DNA of 17,466 bases from Coriobacteriaceae bacterium (GTDB taxonomy: Bacteria; Actinomycetota; Coriobacteriia; Coriobacteriales; Eggerthellaceae): the NCBI GenBank assembly GCA_004555335.1, contig SFII01000024.1, positions 1 to 17,466 on the forward strand. The letters are read 5' to 3'. The translations under genes were made by a program, and so were the position numbers. Positions within the stretch are counted from its first letter, which is position 1, and the number at the start of each line of letters is the position of its first letter. Positions 1-6,779 of the stretch are shown here, piece after piece. The notes beneath the pieces were generated by a model, which saw only the letters and a program-made list of their open reading frames with translations, did no database searches and had not been told where the DNA came from.

Positions 1-1
1 C

Positions 2-184
2 CCCGCGATCATCATCCCGGGAATCGATGCGACGTGGCGCGAGGAATTGCGGATTTCCCAAACGCTGCGCCAGTGCCTCGACGACCTCTTCGACGAGCAT
101 CACCCCTGGGAAAGCACGAGCCAGCTGAAGACCCGGCTCTTGGATGCTCTGCAGGATGGCACGGCCGATCCAGTGCAGCGCTAG
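2..184 (+). CDS. 3' end of an unidentified protein gene (partial, cut by left edge)
   Basis: An open frame enters from the left edge and stops at TAG (182-184), giving the last 60 residues of a protein. The peptide has a normal composition (IIPGIDATWREEL, then an Asp/Leu/Glu-rich helical stretch, ending in TADPVQR), unlike the Arg- and Pro-rich overlapping frames. No family is recognisable from this tail and no function is proposed. The gene's start lies outside the window. A rho-independent terminator about 155 bases downstream on the same strand fits the end of this transcription unit. The frame choice rests on composition only. Confidence 0.55.
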   Translation, partial: PAIIIPGIDATWREELRISQTLRQCLDDLFDEHHPWESTSQLKTRLLDALQDGTADPVQR

Positions 185-338
185 CCCGCTTTCTTGGAAG
201 GAGGGATCGACGCGTACACCGCCCCAGATACGCACCCGTTAGAACGGCGCCCGCACGGACTAGCCGGCACCCTCTTGCGGCCCACGCCGATCCCAACCTG
301 AATCCGCACGATCCCGAAGCAAGCCCCGGTAAATGAAG

Positions 339-360
339 AAGCGGGGAAATCCCCGCTTTT
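339..360 (+). terminator. Rho-independent terminator
   Basis: AAGCGGGG (339-346) pairs perfectly with CCCCGCTT (351-358) around a 4-base loop and runs into T residues on the plus strand. It closes the transcription unit entering from the left. It also isolates the DUF6323/DUF6179 pair, so that pair needs its own promoter between about 361 and 455. Confidence 0.75.
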
Positions 361-460
361 ACAAGTCCCACATTACCACGAAACGCGCTGGAATTGCAGT
401 CTGGCATCTTCGCGTCCGAAGGTGTAATAAGCATTGCACCGAAACGAGGAAAGGATGCAG

Positions 461-1036
461 ATGCCAAGAGAATACATGCCTTCCAACGCAACCCTGGCCC
501 GAGTCGCCCTAGGGCAGGCGGCAAAACGCAAGCAGCTCGCCGAACTGGAACAGGCAGGCCTGGGGCTGACGCGGACGGAAATCGAGCACCTGGGACATGC
601 CCGTCTCGAAGCGCTCGCAACAACCGGCAGGCTGGAATTCGGCAGCCCCGCCATCGTGCAGATTGCCCGCACCTTTTCCGCATCATCGTACCTGTTCGAG
701 GAAAGCTGCGCCGAAACGCTCGAGAGCATCCAGGAGACCTTCTACCAACTCCGGGCCGACGCACCGAGCGACGTTCCCGACGAAGAGCTGATCGAGGGCA
801 TGTTTGAGGCCTTCGAAGAAAGCTGCGGAGGCGACTGCGATGCACTTGCCGCCTTAAGCGTTGCAGAGGTGCTTGGCCAACTTGCCGTTCACGACGACCG
901 AGAATCCCCCGACGACGAACCCTACTCCATAACCGATGACGAAGGCAGGGTGTATTCATGGAACCCCGATTCGTGGGAAGACGACATCTGTGCACCAGGC
1001 TGGTTCGGGGAAAGGTGGGGCAATGACCGGAATTAA
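461..1036 (+). CDS. DUF6323 family protein
   Basis: A 191-residue protein of unknown function. From memory of the family it matches DUF6323: a segment like 'LGLTRTEIEHL', then 'ATTGRLEFG', an aromatic 'SSYLFEESCAETL' helix, 'IQETFYQLRAD', and an acidic 'DEELIEGMFEAFE' helix. The ATG at 461 is chosen because GAGGAAAGG (446-454) lies 6 bases upstream; the TTG at 434 and ATG at 455 lack usable spacing. The last 40 residues form an acidic, Trp-rich extension (VYSWNPDSWEDD and GWFGERWG) that I do not associate with the family core. No signal peptide or membrane segment is visible, so it is probably cytoplasmic. Its stop codon lies inside the next gene, so the two are translationally coupled. The family assignment is from recall and unchecked. 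Confidence 0.7.
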   Translation: MPREYMPSNATLARVALGQAAKRKQLAELEQAGLGLTRTEIEHLGHARLEALATTGRLEFGSPAIVQIARTFSASSYLFEESCAETLESIQETFYQLRADAPSDVPDEELIEGMFEAFEESCGGDCDALAALSVAEVLGQLAVHDDRESPDDEPYSITDDEGRVYSWNPDSWEDDICAPGWFGERWGNDRN

Positions 1037-1724
1037 GATTGCATCCGCTTCATTCGAAACGCCTGGGATCCCGGATAAAGGGGATCTGCTCGAACGACGC
1101 ACCGGCGCGCTCTGGGAGATTCTGAGCCACTTGATGGAACTGCATACCTGCGGCGGGTCTTCGTCGGTATCCCAGACGGAAGCCTACGACCTGATGCAGT
1201 CGGCCTGCTACGTGCTGGGAATCGAAGGCCTGCTCGAACCCGCTGCGGCGGTACTGGACCGCGATGACCCTGTGCACGCATTCCAGCACAAGCTCGAGGT
1301 GCTCCATGCGCGCTTCGACGAAGTGGAAGCTCTTTGGCGGGACATCTGCATCGTCATGCCGCCGATCAACAATATCGCCCTGCGCGACACCCTGGCCAGC
1401 ATCGGAGGATTCCGCGCACGCTACGACACGCTGTTCGCCGCCGACCAAGTCCCCTGCGATATCGACTATCCCCTCCATCGACCCATCCCGGAATCCCTGA
1501 AGGGCCTCGACTACCTGCAGGCCTGGCTCGAGACCCTCTGGGAGGAAACGCGATTCATCGCGCGCTTCGATTCGCGGGATTGCATCGACGTGCTGGAATC
1601 ATGGTGTCCCGACTACAAGGGCCTGCTCATCAACCTGTACGAACCGATCCACGACGCCTACTGCAACAACGTGATCACTCCGCAGCGCGGATATCCATCA
1701 CGTCCGACCAGGATGCAAGGGTGA
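1023..1724 (+). CDS. DUF6179 family protein
   Basis: A 233-residue protein of unknown function. The ATG at 1023 overlaps the upstream stop by 14 bases and follows a purine-rich AAAGGTGGGG. The C-terminal half carries the pattern I associate with DUF6179: 'GGFRARYDTLFAAD', 'CDIDYPLHRPIPESLKGLDY', 'EETRFIARF' and 'DYKGLLINLYEPIHDAY'. As I recall, DUF6179 proteins are often longer and are encoded beside DUF6323 proteins, so this pair fits a conserved two-gene unit whose products may act together (inference). The N-terminal part is less diagnostic, and this may be a short family member. The final ~17 residues are encoded in DNA that also encodes the end of the opposite-strand gene. Confidence 0.65.
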   Translation: MTGIKIASASFETPGIPDKGDLLERRTGALWEILSHLMELHTCGGSSSVSQTEAYDLMQSACYVLGIEGLLEPAAAVLDRDDPVHAFQHKLEVLHARFDEVEALWRDICIVMPPINNIALRDTLASIGGFRARYDTLFAADQVPCDIDYPLHRPIPESLKGLDYLQAWLETLWEETRFIARFDSRDCIDVLESWCPDYKGLLINLYEPIHDAYCNNVITPQRGYPSRPTRMQG

Positions 1725-2661
1725 AATCCCCGTCCTCATGCAGGATCACGCAATACGGGCGCCGGTCCTTCTGGGGTATTCCCCGCTCCCGCAGGAAGCC
1801 CGCCGCCTTCGCACGCGGAACCACCACCCCGCGCAGGCATTCGCCGCTTACGAGCTCGACGATCGCCATCACGCCGGATTTCAAGAAGTAGAGCCAATGC
1901 CCGGGGTCGGGCTCGCAACCAGCGCCTCCGCCATCTTCTTGAGGCACATCGAAGGTGAAGCAGGGCGGAACCTGGGGAAGGGACCCGAAGCCCATCTCGC
2001 TCAGGCGCGGTGCCAGCTTCTCTTGCGCATAGGGGCTCATCTGGGCCTTCAGCATTCCGGCGATGCGCTCCGCCGACTTTCTGTGGGGATCGCGCGGGTC
2101 GCGCTCAGCCGAGTATTCCGCCAGGGCGTCGAAGAGCACGTAGGCTTCGGAAAGATTGAGCGGCAAGGAAACCGGATGGACCGAGGACCTGAAGTCGCCT
2201 CGATATCCGAATTCGGCCTGGATGCACATGCCGCCGATACGGATGCCGTCCTTCATGCGGGCACGGCGCTCGCCTACGGCATTCTTGGAACAGCGGAGCA
2301 CATCGTGGGCAAGGGCTTCTTGGGAAATCCCCTCATGGGAGGCAAGCAGCATCAGCAAATCCGCTTCCTGCCCGCCCAGGAAGGAATCTTTAAGCTCGTA
2401 GCCTTTCAAGTCCCCGTTGCCGGGCAACTGCCGCAAGGCTTCGAACAGGTCGCAGACCTGATGATAGAGCACCACCCTGTCCATGCCGTACGGCGCCTCT
2501 GGACTGCCGGCATAGGCCGCAAGCAGCTTGCGGAAAACCCGGCTCTCGAAGGGGCAGGCCGCCATCCTGCGAATCCGTCCACCCGCGATGGAGCTTGCGC
2601 AGAGGGCGGCAAGCTCGCCGTCATCGGGCATTTCCCGTGCAATGAAATCGATCAGATCCAA
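1675..2661 (-). CDS. Putative WYL-like / winged-helix transcriptional regulator
   Basis: A 328-residue protein starting at a TTG (2661), chosen because a strong GGAAGGGGAGGG lies 7 bases upstream. An in-frame GTG at 2772 would add 37 residues but has no ribosome binding site and overlaps the previous stop. Residues ~99-141 look like a DNA-binding helix-turn-helix (DLLMLLASHEGISQEALAHD, followed by a conserved basic stretch). They are followed by 'HPVSLPLNLSEAYVLFDAL' (162-180), which resembles the linker of clostridial and coriobacterial WYL-type regulators. A classical WYL ligand motif is not evident. The C-terminal ~100 residues (GHWLYFLKSGVMAIVEL, RRPYCVILHEDG) look like small beta domains. 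It follows the cyclotransferase-like gene and converges with the DUF6179 gene, overlapping it by 50 bases. Its regulatory role is inferred. Confidence 0.6.
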   Translation of the reverse strand: MDLIDFIAREMPDDGELAALCASSIAGGRIRRMAACPFESRVFRKLLAAYAGSPEAPYGMDRVVLYHQVCDLFEALRQLPGNGDLKGYELKDSFLGGQEADLLMLLASHEGISQEALAHDVLRCSKNAVGERRARMKDGIRIGGMCIQAEFGYRGDFRSSVHPVSLPLNLSEAYVLFDALAEYSAERDPRDPHRKSAERIAGMLKAQMSPYAQEKLAPRLSEMGFGSLPQVPPCFTFDVPQEDGGGAGCEPDPGHWLYFLKSGVMAIVELVSGECLRGVVVPRAKAAGFLRERGIPQKDRRPYCVILHEDGDFTLASWSDVMDIRAAE

Positions 2662-2690
2662 ATCCGTACCCTCCCCTTCCGGTCGAGAAC

Positions 2691-2715
2691 CCGGGGCGTC
2701 TTCACGGCGCCCCGG
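2691..2715 (-). repeat. Perfect hairpin between the cyclotransferase fusion gene and the regulator gene
   Basis: CCGGGGCG (2691-2698) and CGCCCCGG (2708-2715) form an 8-bp GC-only stem with a 9-base loop. It lies 51 bases past the upstream minus-strand stop and 30 bases before the TTG start of the regulator. There is no U run, so it is a weak terminator at best; partial termination, RNA stability or translation control is equally possible. Confidence 0.5.
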
Positions 2716-2765
2716 TAGCGTGCGTGTTATCGCAACCGGACATGCATCCAGCGCTTGATTGCCGG

Positions 2766-4319
2766 CTAGCACAATCCGTCGGCATAGGCTTCCAACTGCT
2801 TTTCGGGGATGAGGAACCAGGTTTCCCTCAAGCCTGCGAAGAAGGCATCGTAGTATTCCATACCCAGGTACCCGTACGGTTCTTCATAGAGGTCTTCCTC
2901 ATCCCAGTCACTCGTATCCACGTCCTCGCCGAAGTCGATTCGGACGGGCTGGTAAGAAGACTCGTTGGTGACTGCCAGCAGGGGGATGCCTCCCCACATG
3001 CCCAGCTCAACCTCGTCGCAGTAGTCGCCTTCGCCTACGCCCATGATGCTGCGGACTTGATTGTACTGCCCGCGGGTCACCAGATACGCGCGGGCGAAAG
3101 TGCAGCCTTCCTTGTCCAGCCTCAAAAACGGGCGGTTGCATTCACCTACGTGCAAACCATAGTCCAAGCGGATCCGCGAGCTCATCAGAGGAGCGCTCTT
3201 ATCGGTGCAGCCTTCGGATTCGAATCCGGAGACGTCGCAGCGTCCTCCGCGCAGGATGGTCATGAAGTGTTCGAAAAGCATATCCTGGCCGTATGCGACA
3301 TACCAGACCAGATCGCCACGCTGCTGCAAGTACCTGTTGTAAGGCTGCAGGGCGCAAGGAATCTCGGAATCCGCATCGACATCATGGCAGTACACGTAGG
3401 TCAGAACGGGAAGGGGGAAACCGTTCACCATCGCAGTCACCTTGGTGAGGCGGTAAAGCGAACCCTCGCCCTCAAGGCGGTTCAGAGCCTCGAGCGTGGA
3501 GGCGTCGACCATGCGGATTTCACCCTGGACTTCGCACTCGCGGCTGTTCACGTCGGAGGGCTTGATTCCCGGGAAGGCGCCCAGGTCGTAGAGGGCATAG
3601 TCCCGCACCTTCGCCTCACCCACGTAGGGTGCATGGGTAAGATAGTGCTCGTTGGGCATGCCCGTCATAAGGGTGCCGTACACGAAAACAAGCACCTTCT
3701 GCTCGAACCCGAGCGCTTCGGCAGCCCTCAGCAAGGGGAGGGCGAGGTTCTCGCCCCAGTCGCCGAACACCTGGCAATTACGGATCCGACGAGCATAGCC
3801 CTCTCCGATTTCATCAAGGAGCTGGAAGAACTGCGGGGCGATGTCGGGGTAGACGTAGCGGATAGCCTGAGCGCCGCATTCGGCGAACAGGATGGCATCC
3901 TCCATCTGCTCCGCCAGGGAATCATACCCATGTCCCGCCAGCTTTCGGGTGCAGCAGAATGCCAGACCGCGATCGAGCGCTTCTTTCACCCGGGCGACGC
4001 CCTCACCCTTAACCGCCCCATCGTTCAACAGGAAACGCATCAGCACCTGACAGCAGGCATAGCTGGGGCGATACAGGTACTGCACGCGGGCATCGCTCGG
4101 GATACGGTAGTCGCTCAGAAAGGAGAAACTGCCATCTTCCCTCTGGAAATCCAGGATATTCCGAATGGATTGCTGCCAATCGGAGTCGTTCATCGCCCCC
4201 TCGTCACGGAAGCGGATGAGCTGTTCCATCTGCTCGTCCATCGCACGCAGGTCGGGATGCATCCCGCCTTCGCGATAGGGGCTTTCGATCATCAGGTCGC
4301 GCTTCAGTTCCAGTGCCAT
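2766..4319 (-). CDS. Fusion protein: helical cyclase-like domain plus two gamma-glutamylcyclotransferase-like domains
   Basis: A 517-residue protein. ATG 4319 is preferred over ATG 4328 because AAAGGA abuts 4328 but sits 9 bases before 4319. Residues ~45-205 are helical, with 'FQREDGSFSF', 'RPSYACCQVLMRFL' and 'LAEQMEDAILFAE', resembling the alpha/alpha repeats of the terpenoid-cyclase/prenyltransferase fold. Residues ~208-325 form a GGCT/AIG2-like domain: YGTL at 214-217 as substrate loop, 'GAFPGI' at 247-252, and a likely catalytic Glu283 in 'LNRLEGEGSLYRL'. Residues ~338-517 form a second, related domain: 'YVAYGQDMLFEHF', 'GGRCDVSG', 'ARAYLVTRGQYNQV', 'GGIPLLAVTN' and 'YDAFFAGLRETW'. This resembles standalone clostridial proteins often misnamed histone deacetylase; the usual YGSN is YGQD here. 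The substrate is unknown; gamma-glutamyl-amine or peptide chemistry is the family expectation. Cytoplasmic, with no signal peptide. Confidence 0.75.
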   Translation of the reverse strand: MALELKRDLMIESPYREGGMHPDLRAMDEQMEQLIRFRDEGAMNDSDWQQSIRNILDFQREDGSFSFLSDYRIPSDARVQYLYRPSYACCQVLMRFLLNDGAVKGEGVARVKEALDRGLAFCCTRKLAGHGYDSLAEQMEDAILFAECGAQAIRYVYPDIAPQFFQLLDEIGEGYARRIRNCQVFGDWGENLALPLLRAAEALGFEQKVLVFVYGTLMTGMPNEHYLTHAPYVGEAKVRDYALYDLGAFPGIKPSDVNSRECEVQGEIRMVDASTLEALNRLEGEGSLYRLTKVTAMVNGFPLPVLTYVYCHDVDADSEIPCALQPYNRYLQQRGDLVWYVAYGQDMLFEHFMTILRGGRCDVSGFESEGCTDKSAPLMSSRIRLDYGLHVGECNRPFLRLDKEGCTFARAYLVTRGQYNQVRSIMGVGEGDYCDEVELGMWGGIPLLAVTNESSYQPVRIDFGEDVDTSDWDEEDLYEEPYGYLGMEYYDAFFAGLRETWFLIPEKQLEAYADGLC

Positions 4320-4398
4320 GGTTACCATTCCTTTCGGTTGAGATTGCGCCTTGCGGCTTCGATGACACGTATTCTGCCTGCAACTACGATTGCACTCG

Positions 4399-4415
4399 AC
4401 CAAGCACTGCTTGGT
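4399..4415. promoter_or_regulatory. Perfect 17-bp palindrome, candidate operator
   Basis: ACCAAGCA and TGCTTGGT flank a single central C. The site lies 80-96 bases upstream of the ATG of the cyclotransferase fusion gene, inside a 170-base non-coding gap. Dyads of this size and position are typical repressor sites. No convincing -35/-10 pair could be assigned next to it. The cognate regulator is unknown; the WYL-like protein encoded downstream is one candidate (inference). Confidence 0.5.
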
Positions 4416-4489
4416 TATTCTGGCGACAATCCCTGGAAACAGAAGGCATCCGGCATGCAATTTTCAGTATTGAAAAACACGTGAACGCG

Positions 4490-4519
4490 AAAAGGGAGCG
4501 GATAGGGTTCCGCTCCCTT
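4490..4519 (-). terminator. Rho-independent terminator after the radical SAM gene
   Basis: An 11-bp perfect stem (4492-4502 with 4509-4519, arm AAGGGAGCGGA) and a 6-base loop are followed on the minus strand by TTTT then CGCG. It lies 60 bases past the radical SAM stop. The plus strand also reads into GTTTTC, so it could work both ways, but no plus-strand gene precedes it. Confidence 0.8.
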
Positions 4520-4579
4520 GTTTTCATCAAGTCGAAAAACCCGGCTTCGTTGCCAGGCACATAAGGTCAGGGCGCTATC

Positions 4580-5512
4580 CTACCCAGGAAGGACCCCGGT
4601 CGAATCGAAAGCCGGGATGAAGCTCTCTTCTGCGGCTCCGCCTTCCTGCCAGAAGTAGTCGGTCATCCCCAAGGCGTCCATGTAATCCAACAGCTGCTCG
4701 TATTCCGCATCGTCGACACGGTTATCCAATTCGGGCGCCTGCTCGAACGTGCGCAGCGGGGTGTACTGGTTCATGACGCTGTACAAGATGCTGTCGCCGT
4801 ATTCTCCCCACAGATAGCCGATCAAGCGCATGGAATCATGCAATCTGCCGGGCAGGATAAGATGGCGCATCACGACACCGGAAACCAGCCTATCTTCCCC
4901 ATTCCAGCTATCGAAACGCGGCATGCCGACGTTTTCCAACATCGCCTTCAAAGCCGCGTCCGCCACTTGGAAGTATTCGGAGGCACGGGAATACTTCAAG
5001 GCCGCATCGCTTTCGCCAGCACGCCAGTACTTAAAATCCGTCAGGTAGATGTCAACCAGGCCGTCGAGCGCCCGGATGGTCTCCACGGTCTCATAACCCG
5101 ACGTATTGCAGATAAACGGCAGATCGAAACCCTCGCGCTTTACCTGCCTGATCGAATCCACCACGAAGGGCAGGTAGTGCGTGGGCGTGACCAGATTGAT
5201 ATTGGCCGCGCCCTGATCGCGCAATTCCCGGTAGATGCAGGGCAACCTTTCGGGCGGCACTTGCGTACCATGGGCACCGCAGGCGATTTCGGCATTCTGG
5301 CAGTAGATACAACGCATGGGGCAGTTGCTGAAGAAAACCGCCCCACTGCCGGCACCAACGCTGATGGGAGGCTCTTCCCACTCATGCAGGGCGGCACGCG
5401 CGATGCGCAGGGTATCGTCCGCCCCGCACACCCCGCGCTCGCCCGACGCCCTATCCGCCCCGCACGCACGCGGGCACAGGCGGCAGTTAGTTGGAAGACC
5501 AGTCATCGCCAT
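4580..5512 (-). CDS. PflA-like radical SAM protein (COG1313 type)
   Basis: A 310-residue radical S-adenosylmethionine enzyme. The SAM-binding iron-sulfur motif CX3CX2C is C64-C68-C71 in 'SNCPMRCIYCQN'. Before it lies a second Cys set (C10, C13, C17, C29 in 'CRLCPRACG...GVCG') typical of the subgroup annotated as pyruvate formate-lyase activating enzyme-related. Other family stretches are 'WEEPPIS', 'INLVTPTHYLPFV', 'CNTSGYETVETI', 'VDIYLTDFKYW' and 'VVMRHLILPG'. True PflA activates a glycyl-radical enzyme; the substrate of this subgroup is not established and no glycyl-radical enzyme gene is in the window. The ATG at 5512 overlaps the upstream dehydrogenase-like gene by 26 bases with no clear ribosome binding site, suggesting translational coupling; ATG 5506 is an alternative start. 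A terminator follows the gene. Confidence 0.88.
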   Translation of the reverse strand: MAMTGLPTNCRLCPRACGADRASGERGVCGADDTLRIARAALHEWEEPPISVGAGSGAVFFSNCPMRCIYCQNAEIACGAHGTQVPPERLPCIYRELRDQGAANINLVTPTHYLPFVVDSIRQVKREGFDLPFICNTSGYETVETIRALDGLVDIYLTDFKYWRAGESDAALKYSRASEYFQVADAALKAMLENVGMPRFDSWNGEDRLVSGVVMRHLILPGRLHDSMRLIGYLWGEYGDSILYSVMNQYTPLRTFEQAPELDNRVDDAEYEQLLDYMDALGMTDYFWQEGGAAEESFIPAFDSTGVLPG

Positions 5513-6614
5513 AGCCGCGGAAGGGATTTTCGGGATCTTCGGGATAGGGGCTTTCCCCGAAAGACAGGGCGTCGAAGGCGTCTACCCCATCGAAGTCCAG
5601 ATGGAATCCCCCATCGAAATCAAGGTCGCCTGCCTGCTTGCCGTCCTCCCAAAGCTCCTCTTCGGTATCGTGATGCCCGCAGCCGCATGCATGGTCATGG
5701 CCGCCGCATTCGCACTCATCCCCATCGTCGTCGAAACCATGCGAGCCGGTATCCAGGCGGGTCCAATCAACCCCGAAGCCCAACGCGGTTTCGGTTTCAG
5801 CATATACCAGCGCCACCGCAGCCGCGGAAAGGCCCGCACCGCCGGCACGCGCGACAAGTTCCGCGATGTACTGCACGGACTGGGACATGGGAAGGGAGAG
5901 GTTCAGATCCTCTGCCGCAAGCTGAGCTGCGCTCACTTCGGCAAGGAAGGTTTCCAGGGTGTAGCCCGCCGTGTCCTTGAAGGCGCCCTTGAAAACCGTC
6001 TCGGAAAACGCATCCATACCGTCGGCAACCAGCCCGTAAGGTGCCTGCGCGATGGAGACCTGAGGATGCTCGGGCATGCCGTTCATCGCATTCACCAGCA
6101 TCTGCGCTTCGGCGATTGCCGCCACCTTGGCGCCTAGGAACACCGATTCCGCGCACTTGGCCATCTGGGCGCTTCCCGGCGCGCCGCAGCGGATAACCTG
6201 CTGGGAAATGCGCTCCAGCATCGCCTGCGCCCTATCGCAGGGATCGGTTTCCCCCGCAACTCGGAATACCACGTTGCCCGCATAGGCATATCCGCGCTCG
6301 TCTGCGATGTCCACCAGGGACACCGGGGCTTCGACGTAGTCGATATCGCTCAGGCTGGACATGGCGAAGATCTCCTTCGCCAAGTTGGGGGTGGCGGGGC
6401 TCAGGTCGATGATGAGCTTGCCCTCGCCGACAGTAGCCAAGATGCCCTCCTCTTCGAAGAATGCATCTTCGTGGATGCTCTGCCCGATGCAGTATACGAA
6501 CACCGCATCCGCTTCTTCCAAGCTTTCCGCATTCCGATAGCCTGCCTGCATCAAGCTGGTTGCCAGAGGCACGCAGCCTTCGGAATTACCGATGAACACA
6601 AAGGATTCGGACAT
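5487..6614 (-). CDS. 3-hydroxyisobutyrate dehydrogenase-like protein with Cys/His/Asp-rich tail
   Basis: A 375-residue protein. ATG 6614 follows AGGAAGGAAG by a few bases. Residues 1-140 resemble the NAD(P)-binding domain of beta-hydroxyacid dehydrogenases ('IIDLSPATP' at 68-76, 'VEAPVSLVD' at 94-102). 'GAPGSAQMAK' (144-153) matches the catalytic-lysine segment, with Lys153 kept. Departures from a normal enzyme are visible: the dinucleotide glycine motif is 'GNSEG' rather than GxGxxG, 'APVSGG' has become 'APVSLV', and the Asn expected after the lysine is absent ('KCAES'). Residues ~292-375 form an unusual acidic, Gly-rich tail. It contains a dense metal-ligand cluster, 'CECGGHDHACGCGHH' (301-315). 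Catalysis and cofactor use are therefore uncertain. The gene overlaps the radical SAM gene, so the products may share a pathway. A promoter was not identified; an inverted repeat lies 27-48 bases upstream. Confidence 0.72.
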   Translation of the reverse strand: MSESFVFIGNSEGCVPLATSLMQAGYRNAESLEEADAVFVYCIGQSIHEDAFFEEEGILATVGEGKLIIDLSPATPNLAKEIFAMSSLSDIDYVEAPVSLVDIADERGYAYAGNVVFRVAGETDPCDRAQAMLERISQQVIRCGAPGSAQMAKCAESVFLGAKVAAIAEAQMLVNAMNGMPEHPQVSIAQAPYGLVADGMDAFSETVFKGAFKDTAGYTLETFLAEVSAAQLAAEDLNLSLPMSQSVQYIAELVARAGGAGLSAAAVALVYAETETALGFGVDWTRLDTGSHGFDDDGDECECGGHDHACGCGHHDTEEELWEDGKQAGDLDFDGGFHLDFDGVDAFDALSFGESPYPEDPENPFRGYGDDWSSN

Positions 6615-6640
6615 GTTTCTTCCTTCCTAGTATCGAAGAC

Positions 6641-6662
6641 GACCCGCCGGGTCGGGCGGGTC
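6641..6662. repeat. GC-rich inverted repeat upstream of the dehydrogenase-like gene
   Basis: GACCCGCC (6641-6648) and GGCGGGTC (6655-6662) form a perfect 8-bp stem with a 6-base loop. No U run follows on either strand. It could end read-through from degV, act in the leader of the dehydrogenase-like gene, or bind a protein. It shares the 13-base core CCCGCCGGGTCGG with the terminator at 12784-12808. The rest of the gap 6663-6779 shows nothing I can name. Confidence 0.45.
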
Positions 6663-6779
6663 GAAAGCTCTCTATCCCGTTTGCCGTAACACTCCGCACA
6701 ACCCGTAGCGCAAGTTAGCCACCCGCAAGCAATGCGTGCCGTCGGCGAGAGTGCCTGGAACCACACCGGCCGAAGTCGG

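Noticed and set aside
34..336. Plus-strand 100-codon frame at the left edge
   Set aside because: Arg/Pro/Ala-rich composition without a ribosome binding site; the overlapping frame ending at 184 has the more natural protein composition.
12..995. Minus-strand ~327-codon frame over the left edge and DUF6323 gene
   Set aside because: Arg-, Pro- and Ser-dominated composition typical of an antisense frame. It also runs through the terminator at 339-360.
2724..4484. Long plus-strand open frame (~586 codons) opposite the cyclotransferase fusion gene
   Set aside because: The minus strand has recognisable domains and a ribosome binding site; the plus frame has none and is a codon-bias shadow of GC-rich DNA.
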